Source of the DNA: Domibacillus tundrae
GTDB lineage: Bacteria; Bacillota; Bacilli; Bacillales; Domibacillaceae
Direction: 5' to 3'
Length of the DNA: 64,000 bases
NCBI RefSeq assembly: GCF_000970675.1
Contig: NZ_LAJA01000004.1
Span: forward strand, 62,001-126,000
Shown here: positions 32,840-42,302 of the stretch, piece by piece
Layout of the letters: every line of letters starts with the position of its first letter
How positions within the stretch are numbered: position 1 is the stretch's first letter
Program-made: the position numbers and the translations under genes
The notes under the pieces: generated by a model
What the model was told of the DNA's origin: nothing
What the model saw: only the letters and a program-made list of their open reading frames with translations
The model's database searches: none

Positions 32840-34366
32840 GTGGACTATGTAATTGAAATGCTGGGCATTCGGAAAGAATTTAACGGATTTGTTGCAAATG
32901 ATGACATTACGCTGCAACTCGCCAAAGGAGAAATTCATGCCCTTCTCGGTGAAAATGGAGCCGGAAAATCAACATTAATGAACGTCCTTTTTGGTCTTTA
33001 CCAGCCGGAAGCAGGCGAAATCCGAGTCAATGGACAAAACGTGCTTATTACGAACCCGAACAAAGCAAACGATTTAGGCATTGGGATGGTGCATCAGCAC
33101 TTTATGCTCGTTGATACGTTTACGGTGACGGAAAATATCGTTCTTGGCAATGAACCGAAAAAATTCGGCACTGTGAATATGAAGCAGGCTGAGCAAAAAG
33201 TACGTGAGCTTTCGGAGCAATACGGGCTTGCTGTTGATCCTACGGCGAAAATTGCTGATATTTCCGTGGGTATGCAGCAACGTGTCGAAATTTTAAAAAC
33301 GTTGTACCGCGGGGCCGAAATTCTTATTTTTGATGAACCGACTGCTGTTTTAACGCCGCAGGAAATAAAAGAATTAATTCAAATAATGCGCGCGCTTATT
33401 AAAGAAGGGAAATCGATTATTTTAATTACGCATAAATTAAAAGAAATTATGGAAGTGTGCGATCGCGTTACCGTTATTCGCAAAGGAAAAGGAATTGGCA
33501 CGGTGAATGTGTCAGAAACGAACCCGAATCATTTAGCAAGCTTAATGGTCGGCCGCGATGTCACATTTACAACGGAAAAAGCAGATGCTGTTCCGGAACA
33601 AAATGTACTAGAAATACGTGGTCTTTCTGTGAATGATTCCCGCGGTGTTCAAGCGGTACGCGATCTTGACCTTAATGTGCGTGCAGGAGAAATTGTCGGT
33701 ATTTGCGGTGTCGACGGCAATGGACAGACGGAGCTTATTGAAGCGATTACAGGACTCAGAAAAGTTTCGAGTGGAGCCGTTACGCTGAACGGGAAAAACA
33801 TTACGTCTTATAAGCCGCGGAAAGTGGCAGAATCCGGTGTGGCTCATATTCCGCAGGATCGTCATAAACATGGATTGGTTTTGGACTACCCTATTGGCGT
33901 AAATATGGTCCTTCAGACGTATTATCAAAAACCGTTCTCCAAAGCGGGCATTATGAATTACAAAGAAGTGTACAAAAAAGCGAACACACTTATTGAAGAG
34001 TTCGATGTGCGAACACCATCTGAAACGACGCTGGCCCGGGCTCTTTCAGGCGGGAACCAGCAAAAAGCGATTATCGGACGTGAAGTAGATCGTGATCCTG
34101 ATTTATTAATTGCTGCGCAGCCGACTCGTGGACTGGACGTCGGAGCGATTGAGTTTATTCATCGCCGTCTTATTGAGCAGCGTGATAAAGGCAAGGCAGT
34201 GTTGCTTCTCTCATTTGAATTGGATGAAATTATGAATGTATCGGACCGAATTGCCGTTATTTATGAAGGGCAGATCGTGGCCGTTGTCGATCCGAAAGAA
34301 ACGACTGAACAAGAACTCGGCCTGCTTATGGCAGGATCAAAGAAAGGAGCGGGTGAACGTGTCTAA
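32840..34366 (+). CDS. nupO: Nucleoside ABC transporter, tandem ATP-binding protein
   Basis: Two ABC domains in one chain (508 residues). The first has Walker A GENGAGKST near residue 37, signature VGMQQRVEIL and Walker B ILIFDEP. The second has the degenerate GVDGNGQTE and LSGGNQQKAI, as in RbsA/MglA-like ATPases. GTG at 32840 lies eight bases after AAAGGAG; the frame is open upstream but lacks a ribosome site. Overlaps nupP by eight bases. Confidence 0.88.
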   Translation: MDYVIEMLGIRKEFNGFVANDDITLQLAKGEIHALLGENGAGKSTLMNVLFGLYQPEAGEIRVNGQNVLITNPNKANDLGIGMVHQHFMLVDTFTVTENIVLGNEPKKFGTVNMKQAEQKVRELSEQYGLAVDPTAKIADISVGMQQRVEILKTLYRGAEILIFDEPTAVLTPQEIKELIQIMRALIKEGKSIILITHKLKEIMEVCDRVTVIRKGKGIGTVNVSETNPNHLASLMVGRDVTFTTEKADAVPEQNVLEIRGLSVNDSRGVQAVRDLDLNVRAGEIVGICGVDGNGQTELIEAITGLRKVSSGAVTLNGKNITSYKPRKVAESGVAHIPQDRHKHGLVLDYPIGVNMVLQTYYQKPFSKAGIMNYKEVYKKANTLIEEFDVRTPSETTLARALSGGNQQKAIIGREVDRDPDLLIAAQPTRGLDVGAIEFIHRRLIEQRDKGKAVLLLSFELDEIMNVSDRIAVIYEGQIVAVVDPKETTEQELGLLMAGSKKGAGERV

Positions 34367-35408
34367 AAAATGGACTGTATTGGCCGTTCCCGTTATTTCC
34401 GTTCTGCTCGGCTTATTAGCCGGAGCAATTATTATGATTGCGAGCGGAAACAATCCGGCTGCAGGCTATATGGCGCTCTGGAACGGTGCGTTCGGTGATT
34501 CATTTTATACTGGGGAAACCCTGCGGCAAATGACGCCGTACATTTTTGCAGGTCTTGCTGTCGCGTTTGCATTCCGGACGGGCCTGTTTAATATTGGGGT
34601 GGAAGGACAGCTTCTTGTCGGCTGGCTTGCTTCCGTATGGGTCGGTGTTGCGTTTGTGGACCTCCCAAAAGTCATTCATCTGCCATTGGCTATTTCGGCA
34701 GGTGCCTTAGCAGGAGCACTATGGGGATTCATTCCCGGCTTCTTAAAGGCGCGCCTTCGTGTTCATGAAGTAATTGTGACCATCATGATGAACTATACAG
34801 CACTTCATGTGACGAATCATTTTATCCGGAATGTCATCAGTGACGGATCGGATGCGACAGACGTTGTCAATGAAACAGCTAGTCTCCGGTCGCCATTTCT
34901 TGAAAATATAACGGACTTTTCTTCTCTTCATAACGGTATTTATTTAGCAGTCATTGCGGCCATTATTATGTGGTTTATGCTTGAAAAAACGACGCTCGGC
35001 TACGAACTTCGCGCGGTTGGATATAATCAGCATGCGTCAGAGTATGCGGGAATGAACGTCAATCGGAACATTATTTTATCGATGGTCATTTCCGGCGCAT
35101 TCGCAGGAATCGGCGGGTCGATGCAGGGGCTTGGCACATTCGGCAACATGTTTATCAATTCCGGCTTCTCCGGCATCGGTTTTGACGGAATCGCGGTGGC
35201 GCTTCTTGGCGGGAATACAGCTATTGGAGTCGTCCTTGCAGCTTTGCTGTTCGGTGCGTTAAAAGTCGGCTCGCTAAATATGCCAATTGAATCCGGTGTA
35301 CCGAATGAACTTGTTGAAATTGTCATCGCGCTTATTATTTTCTTTGTGGCATCAAGCTATATGATTACTTGGCTTCTTAGCCGCTTCAAAAAGAAGGAGG
35401 CGAAATAA
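34359..35408 (+). CDS. nupP: Nucleoside ABC transporter permease 1
   Basis: Branched-chain/BMP-type permease of about 349 residues with eight or more hydrophobic helices. The conserved cytoplasmic segment RAVGYNQHASEYAGMNVNR and NIGVEGQLLVG are typical of YufP/NupP. GTG at 34359 is nine bases from AAGGAG; GTG at 34353 is too close. nupQ starts right after the stop. Confidence 0.88.
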   Translation: MSKKWTVLAVPVISVLLGLLAGAIIMIASGNNPAAGYMALWNGAFGDSFYTGETLRQMTPYIFAGLAVAFAFRTGLFNIGVEGQLLVGWLASVWVGVAFVDLPKVIHLPLAISAGALAGALWGFIPGFLKARLRVHEVIVTIMMNYTALHVTNHFIRNVISDGSDATDVVNETASLRSPFLENITDFSSLHNGIYLAVIAAIIMWFMLEKTTLGYELRAVGYNQHASEYAGMNVNRNIILSMVISGAFAGIGGSMQGLGTFGNMFINSGFSGIGFDGIAVALLGGNTAIGVVLAALLFGALKVGSLNMPIESGVPNELVEIVIALIIFFVASSYMITWLLSRFKKKEAK

Positions 35409-36368
35409 ATGGATACGTTAACGATTATTGCGTTGATCGTTTCTTCGTCCTTATTTGCAGCCACACCGCTTATTTTCACAGCGCTGGGCGGCGTGTTTTC
35501 TGAAAAGTCCGGTGTTGTCAATATCGGTTTGGAAGGATTGATGATCATTGGCGCGTTCACAGCGATCGTATTTAACTTAACATTCGATACGACATTTGGC
35601 AGTGCAACGCCTTGGGTTGCCCTTCTTGCTGCGATGCTTGCCGGCGGTTTATTATCTCTTCTGCATGGTGTTGCATCCATCGCGTTTCGTGCAGATCAAG
35701 TTGTCAGCGGGGTGGCGATTAACTTTTTAGCACTCGGTTTGTCGCTTTTCCTCGTCAAATTAATTTATGATAAAGGTCAGACCGACATGATTGACAGCCG
35801 TTTTATTAAAAAAGATATTCCGATCTTGAGTGATATTCCGGTTATCGGTGATATTTTCTTCAGCGGTATCGCGACTCCGACCATTTGGGCATTTATTATC
35901 GCCTTTGTTTCATGGTTCGTTTTATACAAAACGCCATTTGGACTGCGGCTTCGTTCTGTCGGAGAGCACCCGATGGCAGCAGATACGATGGGTGTCAACG
36001 TAGCAAAAACCCGCTACATTGCCGTCTTTATTTCCGGCTTGCTTGGCGGTCTTGGCGGCGCGGTTTATGCGCAGTCCATCTCTCTTGATTTCAGCCATGC
36101 CACGATTACCGGCCAGGGATTTATGGCGCTGGCTGCGATGATTTTCGGTAAATGGCATCCGCTTGGCGCCATGGGTGCGGCCATTTTCTTCGGATTTGCG
36201 CAAAGCCTCAGCATCGTCGGTTCAAGCATTCCGTTTTTGGACAGCATCCCAGCTGTTTACTTGCTTATTGCGCCTTACGTACTGACGATTTTAGCTCTTG
36301 CCGGCTTTATCGGCCGTGCCGATGCACCGAAAGCATCAGGCACACCATACATTAAAGGCAACAGATAA
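35409..36368 (+). CDS. nupQ: Nucleoside ABC transporter permease 2
   Basis: 319 residues, equal in length to B. subtilis NupQ, strongly hydrophobic. It shows NIGLEGLMIIGAFTA near the N-terminus and RSVGEHPMAADTMGVNV in the cytoplasmic loop. ATG at 35409 abuts the nupP stop and follows AAGGAGG. It pairs with NupP to form the channel. Confidence 0.88.
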   Translation: MDTLTIIALIVSSSLFAATPLIFTALGGVFSEKSGVVNIGLEGLMIIGAFTAIVFNLTFDTTFGSATPWVALLAAMLAGGLLSLLHGVASIAFRADQVVSGVAINFLALGLSLFLVKLIYDKGQTDMIDSRFIKKDIPILSDIPVIGDIFFSGIATPTIWAFIIAFVSWFVLYKTPFGLRLRSVGEHPMAADTMGVNVAKTRYIAVFISGLLGGLGGAVYAQSISLDFSHATITGQGFMALAAMIFGKWHPLGAMGAAIFFGFAQSLSIVGSSIPFLDSIPAVYLLIAPYVLTILALAGFIGRADAPKASGTPYIKGNR

Positions 36369-36397
36369 AGAATCCCGCTGAGAGCGGGATTCTTTTT
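36369..36397 (+). terminator. Rho-independent terminator after nupQ
   Basis: AGAATCCCGC pairs with GCGGGATTCT around TGAGA, then TTTTC. Confidence 0.9.
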
Positions 36398-36480
36398 CTT
36401 TTTCATTTTGTGAATGGTCCTGTATAGTGAAGATATACTAGAAAGAGATGTGCAACAGCTGGATTTAGAGGAGGAATTCG

Positions 36481-37758
36481 ATGGAAGCGACACATGAACA
36501 GACGTTCAATGCATCAGGATACAGCATCCACGTCATTGAAACAGAAAAATACAAAACAAATACGATTATGATCAAAATGAGGGCGCCGCTCCAAAAAGAA
36601 ACGGTGACGATGCGGGCGCTCTTGCCACACGTTTTGCAGTCGGGAACAGAACATGCACCATCAGCTGCCGCTTTTCGCACTGCGCTGGATGAACTGTACG
36701 GAGCGCTTTTCTTTGCGGATTCGGCAAAAAAAGGCAATGAGCATGTGCTCACGTTTACGATGGAAACAGCCAATGAACATTATTTGCATGGGGAAAATGA
36801 TTTATTTGACCGGGCACTTGCTCTTTTAGCGGACGTTTTGTTCCGGCCAAATTTAAAAGAAGGTCTTTTTCCAGAAAAAACGGTGCAGCAGGAAAAAAGA
36901 AGCCTTCAGCAGCGGATTCGGTCTATTTACGACGATAAAACACGTTATGCATCGCTTAAGCTTGTTGAAGAAATGTATAAAGAAGATCCGTATGCCCTGC
37001 CTGCGGGTGGTCTTTTAGAAAAAGTGGAGCCAATTGATTCGTCTTCTTTATATGCGTATTACCAAAAAGCGCTTGCAGAAGATGTGATTGATATTTTTGT
37101 TATCGGCGATGTAAACGCACAGGAAGCGGTTAAGAAAATTAACGAGCACCTGCCGTTTTCAGACAGATTGGCCGTCACGACGCAAACAGAAACGGGAGCA
37201 GGCTCAAAAGAAGTGCAGGTCATTCGTGAAACGCAGGATATTAATCAAGGCAAGTTAAACATTGGCTGCCGTACAACGATTACGTATAATGATCCGCAAT
37301 TTGTCGCCATGCAGGTAAGCAATGGCATTTTAGGGGCTTTCGCCCATTCGAAATTATTTATGAATGTGCGTGAAAAAGAAAGCCTGGCGTATTATGCTGC
37401 CAGCCGCTTAGACAGTCATAAGGGCTTTGTCATGATGCTTGCCGGCATTGATCAAAAAAATTATGATAAAACGGTTCAAATTATGAATGAGCAGCTTGAT
37501 GAAATGAAAAAAGGCAATATTTCAGACCTTGAGATGAACCAAACAAAAGCGCTCTTAAAAAATCAGCTGCAGGAATCGGCGGATACAGCGCGGGGAATGG
37601 TCGAAGTGCTTTATCATAACATTGCATCGGATACGAATCGCCCAATCGAACAGTGGCTGAAAGACATTGACGCCGTGACGAAAGAACAAGCAGCCGCGGC
37701 GGCACAAACTATTTCTGTTGATACGGTGTACTTTTTGTCGGGTAAGGAGGAAATCTAA
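36481..37758 (+). CDS. ymfF: M16-family protein YmfF, lacking the zinc motif
   Basis: 425 residues with the M16 fold pattern (for example FAHSKLFMNVREKESLAYYAASRLD), but no HxxEH motif in its N-terminal half. It is therefore probably a non-catalytic partner of YmfH, like the alpha/beta pairs of mitochondrial processing peptidase. Start ATG follows AGAGGAGGAATTCG. Its stop shares a base with the ymfH start. Confidence 0.85.
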   Translation: MEATHEQTFNASGYSIHVIETEKYKTNTIMIKMRAPLQKETVTMRALLPHVLQSGTEHAPSAAAFRTALDELYGALFFADSAKKGNEHVLTFTMETANEHYLHGENDLFDRALALLADVLFRPNLKEGLFPEKTVQQEKRSLQQRIRSIYDDKTRYASLKLVEEMYKEDPYALPAGGLLEKVEPIDSSSLYAYYQKALAEDVIDIFVIGDVNAQEAVKKINEHLPFSDRLAVTTQTETGAGSKEVQVIRETQDINQGKLNIGCRTTITYNDPQFVAMQVSNGILGAFAHSKLFMNVREKESLAYYAASRLDSHKGFVMMLAGIDQKNYDKTVQIMNEQLDEMKKGNISDLEMNQTKALLKNQLQESADTARGMVEVLYHNIASDTNRPIEQWLKDIDAVTKEQAAAAAQTISVDTVYFLSGKEEI

Positions 37759-39053
37759 TGGGAAAAACTGTTTTTGATCAAATGAATGAAACGGTTTATC
37801 ATGAACAGCTTGATAACGGGCTAAACGTCTATATTTTGCCGAAAAAAGGCTTTAACAAAACGTACGTCACGTTTACAACGAACTACGGATCCATTGATAA
37901 TGAGTTTATTCCGAATGGGGAATCAGACTTTATTCACGTGCCGGATGGTATCGCTCATTTTCTTGAACATAAAATGTTTGAAAAAGAAGATGGTGATGTG
38001 TTTCAAAAATTCAGCAGCCAAGGTGCATCTGCCAATGCGTTTACGTCTTTTACACGGACAGCTTATTTATTTTCAGCAACATCCAATATAAAAGAAAATA
38101 CGGAAACGCTGCTTGATTTCGTGCAGGCTCCTTATTTTACCGAGCAGACAGTTGAAAAAGAAAAAGGGATTATTGGACAGGAAATTCGGATGTATGATGA
38201 TAACCCGGACTGGCGTGTTTACTTTGGATTAATCGAAAATTTATATAAGCATCATCCTGTAAAAATTGATATCGCCGGTACCGTCGAATCGATTGCTGAA
38301 ATTACGAAAGATCACCTGTACACATGCTATAACACGTTTTATCATCCCGTGAATATGACGCTGTTTATCGTCGGTCCGACCGACCCAGATGGGATGATGC
38401 AGCTTGTTAAGGAAAACCAGTCGAAAAAGTCATTTCCGGAACCTGTTCCGGTTGAACGGCGCTTTCCGGAAGAGCCGGAAAAAGCAGCGCTGGAGCATAA
38501 TGAGATCCGCATGAGTGTCAACACGCCAAAATGTGAAGTTGGCTTTAAAATGCCATCATCGGACCGCTCAGGAAGGGATAAGCTGCGTGAAGAACTAGCG
38601 GCTGGTCTTTTGCTTGAAATGTTATTTGGAAAAACAGCCAAATTTTACGAGGAAGCGTATAACTCCGGATTGATCGACGATACATTTGGCTTTGACTACA
38701 CAGGTGAGCGCGGCTTTGGTTTTGCCCTTGTGGGTGGAGATACTGACAATCCCGAGCAATTAGCGCAACGCATTCAAACACAGCTTCTCGATGCGAAAGA
38801 AGGCGGTCATTTAACAAAAGAAGCGTTCGAACGCGCACGCAAGAAAAAAATCGGTACAACGCTGCGGGCGTTTAACTCACCTGAATTTATCGCCAATCAG
38901 TTTACCCGCTATCAATTTAACGGTTTAAATTTGTTTGAAATAGTTCCTGTTCTTGAAAAGATGGCGCTTGAAGATGTGGCGGCATTTGCGAAAGAAATGA
39001 TCGATGAAAATCGTTTTTCCTCTTGTTTTGTTTTGCCGAAAGAAACGGCTTAA
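37758..39053 (+). CDS. ymfH: M16-family zinc peptidase YmfH
   Basis: 431 residues with an intact inverted zinc site HFLEH at residues 67-71 and a downstream glutamate region (EKEKGIIGQEIRMYDD). Predicted catalytic partner of YmfF, with which it overlaps by one base (TAATG). The substrate is unknown in this organism. Confidence 0.88.
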   Translation: MGKTVFDQMNETVYHEQLDNGLNVYILPKKGFNKTYVTFTTNYGSIDNEFIPNGESDFIHVPDGIAHFLEHKMFEKEDGDVFQKFSSQGASANAFTSFTRTAYLFSATSNIKENTETLLDFVQAPYFTEQTVEKEKGIIGQEIRMYDDNPDWRVYFGLIENLYKHHPVKIDIAGTVESIAEITKDHLYTCYNTFYHPVNMTLFIVGPTDPDGMMQLVKENQSKKSFPEPVPVERRFPEEPEKAALEHNEIRMSVNTPKCEVGFKMPSSDRSGRDKLREELAAGLLLEMLFGKTAKFYEEAYNSGLIDDTFGFDYTGERGFGFALVGGDTDNPEQLAQRIQTQLLDAKEGGHLTKEAFERARKKKIGTTLRAFNSPEFIANQFTRYQFNGLNLFEIVPVLEKMALEDVAAFAKEMIDENRFSSCFVLPKETA

Positions 39054-39776
39054 ATGAAAAAGACGGCGTTAATTACTGGAGCATCAGGCGGCATCGGCCG
39101 CGTCATTGCGCTAAAAATGGCGTCATCAGGCTGGGATATTATTCTCCACTACAGCCGGAATGAAGAAGCAGCGTGTGAGACAGCGGAAGCAATTCGACGT
39201 GCAGGCCAAGAAGTAACGCTCGTTCAAGCTGATTTAACGGATCGGGAAGAAGTACAGCGAATTATCGATGCATCCAAATCAGCAACAGCGCTTATTTTTT
39301 CCGCTGGAATGAATCAATATGGCATGCTGCAAGACGTGTCTGACGAGGAAATGGAGGCGCTCTGGCTCGTTCATGTGAAAGCACCGATGATTTTATCGAG
39401 GGAACTGATACCGGCTTTGTTAACGAAGCAGCGCACCTCCATTACGTTTATTTCTTCCATTTGGGGAGAAACCGGCGCTTCCTGTGAGTCCGTTTATTCA
39501 GCTGTTAAAGGCGCGCAAATTGCCTTTGCCAAAGCGCTTGCCAAAGAGCTGGGTCCGTCCGGTATTCGTGTAAATACAATTGCACCAGGCGCGGTCGACA
39601 CACCCATGAATAAGGGGTTTTCTGAAGAAGAACAGAAAGAGATTGCCGCAGATATCCCGCTGGGTCGCTTTGCTTTGCCGGATGAAATTGCGGCTGCTGC
39701 TTTGTTTTTAACATCAAATGAAGCAGGATATATTACCGGGCATACACTGTCGGTAAATGGTGGATGGTACGCATAA
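39054..39776 (+). CDS. ymfI: SDR-family oxidoreductase YmfI
   Basis: Short-chain dehydrogenase/reductase resembling 3-oxoacyl-ACP reductase, 240 residues. It has TGASGGIG for NAD(P) binding. The catalytic Ser and YxxxK lie in FISSIWGETGASCESVYSAVKG, and GGWYA is at the C-terminus. Its ATG directly follows the ymfH stop codon. The substrate cannot be inferred. Confidence 0.85.
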   Translation: MKKTALITGASGGIGRVIALKMASSGWDIILHYSRNEEAACETAEAIRRAGQEVTLVQADLTDREEVQRIIDASKSATALIFSAGMNQYGMLQDVSDEEMEALWLVHVKAPMILSRELIPALLTKQRTSITFISSIWGETGASCESVYSAVKGAQIAFAKALAKELGPSGIRVNTIAPGAVDTPMNKGFSEEEQKEIAADIPLGRFALPDEIAAAALFLTSNEAGYITGHTLSVNGGWYA

Positions 39777-39834
39777 TTTCACGTGTTGAGTACACACTAA
39801 AGAGGATTCTTACTTGAAAAGGAGGATGCCTCAT

Positions 39835-40080
39835 ATGTCTGTACTCGACAACTGGCAAGATTGGAAACGGTTTTTAGGGAACAAAATGGATAACGCGGCA
39901 CATCGCGGGATGCCAGAAGAAGCGGTCAACAAGCTGGCGTTTGAAATCGGCGATTATCTGCATGCCAATGTGGATCCGAAGAACGAACAAGAACGAGTGC
40001 TGTCAGATTTGTGGTCTGTTGCAAGCGAATCTGAACAAAAAGCACTGGCGTCATGCATGATGAAGCTCGTTCAAAAATAA
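39835..40080 (+). CDS. ymfJ: DUF3243 protein YmfJ
   Basis: 81 residues starting MSVLDNWQDWKRFL as in the Bacillus family; ATG at 39835 follows AAAGGAGG. Function unknown. It is the last chromosomal gene before the integrated element; in B. subtilis it is adjacent to ymfK. Confidence 0.85.
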   Translation: MSVLDNWQDWKRFLGNKMDNAAHRGMPEEAVNKLAFEIGDYLHANVDPKNEQERVLSDLWSVASESEQKALASCMMKLVQK

Positions 40081-40091
40081 TGTAAGTATGG

Positions 40092-40131
40092 ACCCTTCCC
40101 GGCCGTTTGATGCTGGGAAGGGTTTTCTTTT
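40092..40131 (+). terminator. Rho-independent terminator after ymfJ
   Basis: ACCCTTCCC pairs with GGGAAGGGT, followed by TTTCTTTTC. Confidence 0.85.
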
Positions 40132-40155
40132 CACTTCTGCTTTTAAAAATACATA

Positions 40156-40168
40156 ATATCCTTTATTA
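40156..40168. repeat. attL candidate core
   Basis: ATATCCTTTATTA, identical to 54638-54650. It lies between the ymfJ terminator and the integrase gene, where an attachment site is expected. Confidence 0.65.
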
Positions 40169-40303
40169 AGTGGATCAAATCGACATAATGACCCTAATTC
40201 ATTGGTATAAAAGGGTTTATGGCGTTTATAACTTATGTTAAAAAGGCAAAAACTCATAAAAAACTCATAGGGAAGAAATTTACAGCGGGAAAAGCGGCTC
40301 GTT

Positions 40304-41467
40304 TTAAAGCAAATTCTGCATAAATGCGCTGAATTTTTCTGCTGCCTTTTCTTCCATGTTCTTTGTCATGTGGGCATAGATGTTCATCGTTGTCTTGTAG
40401 TCGGAATGGCCAAGCCGCTGCTGGATCTCCTTCACACCGACACCTGCCTCAATCAAAAGGGATGTGTGCGTATGCCGGAAGCCGTGCGGCGTGATCTGCT
40501 TGTGTATGTTGGACTTTTTTAGAAGCCTCCTGAGCCGGTTACTGACAAGCCAGGTCATCATCGGATAACCATCTTCCCTGGCAAAAACAAAATTCATGTC
40601 CTCATAATACTCTCTGTAGCGCAGCCGGTGCTCATTTTGAGCCGCCTTGTGCTTTTTGAGAAGGGACATAACCCCGTCATCCATCCGCAGCATCCGCTTG
40701 GAGCTTTTTGTTTTTGGCGGCAGCAGCTTAAAGTTTTTCGTATTACAATTGTGGAAGAAGATCGTCTTGCTAATCTTAATCGTATTTTCTTCAAAATCCA
40801 CATCGGCCCATTTCAGCGCCAGCATCTCACCGATCCGCATACCCGAATAGGCCAGGAGTGTAAAAAACAGATAATCGTATTTAAGGCCGTCCTTTTTCGC
40901 CAGCTGCAGAAACTCAATCAATTCGTCTTTTTCCAAATAATTCAGTCTCTCGTCTTCGTCCCCATCATCTAACGCCTGTTTCTCCTTGTTTGGAAGCTTT
41001 ACGCCTTCCGTCGGGTCTTTCTTTACCAACTCCATTTCAACAGCCCGCTGAAACAGTATACGGGCGCTTGTATGTATGTTGGTCAGATAACTTTTGCTGT
41101 ACTGCTCAGACAGCGTGTAAATCCGGTCCTGATACATTTTCTTTGTAACCTGGCGTAGCTGTAGGTTATCCCATCCTTCACATAAGCGGTCCAGGCACAT
41201 TTGCCGAACAACCACACTGGACTCTTTCGCATGACGGCCATACCAGTCCAGGAACTCCACAATGAAAGGGAAGAGCTTCTTTCGTGATTCCGATTGAAGC
41301 TCTCCATCCTCATATTGTTTCTCCAAAAGAGCAGCGGCCCGGATCGCTTCCTTTTCGTTTTTGAAAGTAGATTTTGTTTTTTGCCGCTGTTTCATCGTAA
41401 CTGGATCAATCCCTAAGCTGACAGTATAGCCCCACTTGCCGGTTTTTGTTTGATAGATGTATGCCAC
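40304..41467 (-). CDS. int: Tyrosine site-specific integrase
   Basis: 387 residues with an N-terminal AP2-like arm-binding segment, a SAM-like core-binding domain and the catalytic domain. Catalytic residues visible are R211 (SGMRIGE), H328 and R331 (HGFRHTH), H354 (LGHSD) and Y364 (NIYAHM). It starts at GTG on the minus strand and reads toward the left attachment site. It closely follows the phage/ICE integrase pattern of Bacillus elements. Confidence 0.95.
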   Translation of the reverse strand: MAYIYQTKTGKWGYTVSLGIDPVTMKQRQKTKSTFKNEKEAIRAAALLEKQYEDGELQSESRKKLFPFIVEFLDWYGRHAKESSVVVRQMCLDRLCEGWDNLQLRQVTKKMYQDRIYTLSEQYSKSYLTNIHTSARILFQRAVEMELVKKDPTEGVKLPNKEKQALDDGDEDERLNYLEKDELIEFLQLAKKDGLKYDYLFFTLLAYSGMRIGEMLALKWADVDFEENTIKISKTIFFHNCNTKNFKLLPPKTKSSKRMLRMDDGVMSLLKKHKAAQNEHRLRYREYYEDMNFVFAREDGYPMMTWLVSNRLRRLLKKSNIHKQITPHGFRHTHTSLLIEAGVGVKEIQQRLGHSDYKTTMNIYAHMTKNMEEKAAEKFSAFMQNLL

Positions 41468-41499
41468 TGCGGATCAATCCTTTCAATTAGTCGTTTTGC

Positions 41500-42111
41500 T
41501 CACTTTAAAAGGGTGTAATGATGAATGCTTACGGATGATATTCCTTCAATTTCTTCTCCATAAAACGAATCATGACCCCAGTTAATTAAAAAGTTATCTA
41601 GTTCGTCACTAATATAGCCCTCAACATACGGAAGCAATTTTAACTCATATAATTTGTATTCGAAATGCGGGGATATTCCGACGTCCAGGCTTTCAATTTC
41701 TTTCTTTTCGTTTATTCCATATTTTATTTCCGCTTGAAAATTAATTTCGTGCGTATCTCCCTCATATCTAAGTTTGCACCGAATAGACAGTTCGGTTTTC
41801 ATAGACGAAACATATTCAATTCCGTTACCTTCCTCGTCCACGACGTGAATATCTTCTTCTACGTCAAGGAGCGGATTTTCAGTTAATAGTTCAAAGTTTG
41901 CATCAATGTCAACATAGGTAAGCAGATCACCAGGCTGGCATTTTAGTAGTTCGCATAATTCAAGTAGCGTACCGTACTGAATTCCTGAGCCAAGGTTATT
42001 GTATAGATTTGAAATAGTAGTTCTAGATAAAGTAGTTTGATCTTTCACTTTTTGAATATTAAGTCCTCGCTCAGCCATTAAAACCCTTAAATTGCAATGA
42101 ATTAAACCCAT
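41500..42111 (-). CDS. Xre-type repressor with a C-terminal sensor-like domain
   Basis: 203 residues. The N-terminal 70 form a Cro/CI helix-turn-helix (LNIQKVKDQTTLSRTTISNLYNN). The remaining 130 are beta-rich, acidic and not recognised. It has no peptidase-like Ser-Lys pattern that I can see, so control by RecA-driven cleavage is unlikely. It is transcribed divergently from 42303 and 32 bases upstream of int. This position is that of Stl, the satellite master repressor that is removed by binding a helper-phage protein. Confidence 0.8.
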   Translation of the reverse strand: MGLIHCNLRVLMAERGLNIQKVKDQTTLSRTTISNLYNNLGSGIQYGTLLELCELLKCQPGDLLTYVDIDANFELLTENPLLDVEEDIHVVDEEGNGIEYVSSMKTELSIRCKLRYEGDTHEINFQAEIKYGINEKKEIESLDVGISPHFEYKLYELKLLPYVEGYISDELDNFLINWGHDSFYGEEIEGISSVSIHHYTLLK

Positions 42112-42145
42112 ATCCGTATCTCCTTTTTTCTTCTTAATTTATACA

Positions 42146-42174
42146 ATAATATCATAACTAATCAAAATAACCAA
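42146..42174 (-). promoter_or_regulatory. Leftward promoter for repressor and int
   Basis: On the minus strand TTGGTT, a 17-base spacer and TATTAT. The operator-like repeat at 42159-42170 lies inside the spacer. Confidence 0.65.
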
Positions 42175-42262
42175 TGAACTAATCAAAATGACTTGACAAC
42201 CAATATAATCGATATTATGCTGAGTCTAGTATTTTAAATAACCAGCATGTTAATCAAAATAA
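42159..42262. promoter_or_regulatory. Three operator-like repeats of the lysogeny switch
   Basis: TAATCAAAAT occurs at 42159, 42180 and 42251. The third copy is followed by an inverted half-site (ATTTTGTTAG), making a palindrome. Copy 1 lies in the leftward promoter, copy 2 abuts the rightward -35 box and copy 3 lies in the rightward leader. Confidence 0.65.
42193..42221 (+). promoter_or_regulatory. Rightward promoter for element genes
   Basis: TTGACA (42193-42198), 17 bases, TATGCT (42216-42221), about 80 bases before the first rightward gene. Confidence 0.65.
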
Positions 42263-42302
42263 TCATTTTGTTAGTTTTCGGAATAGAAAGGGGTGTATAA
42301 AA

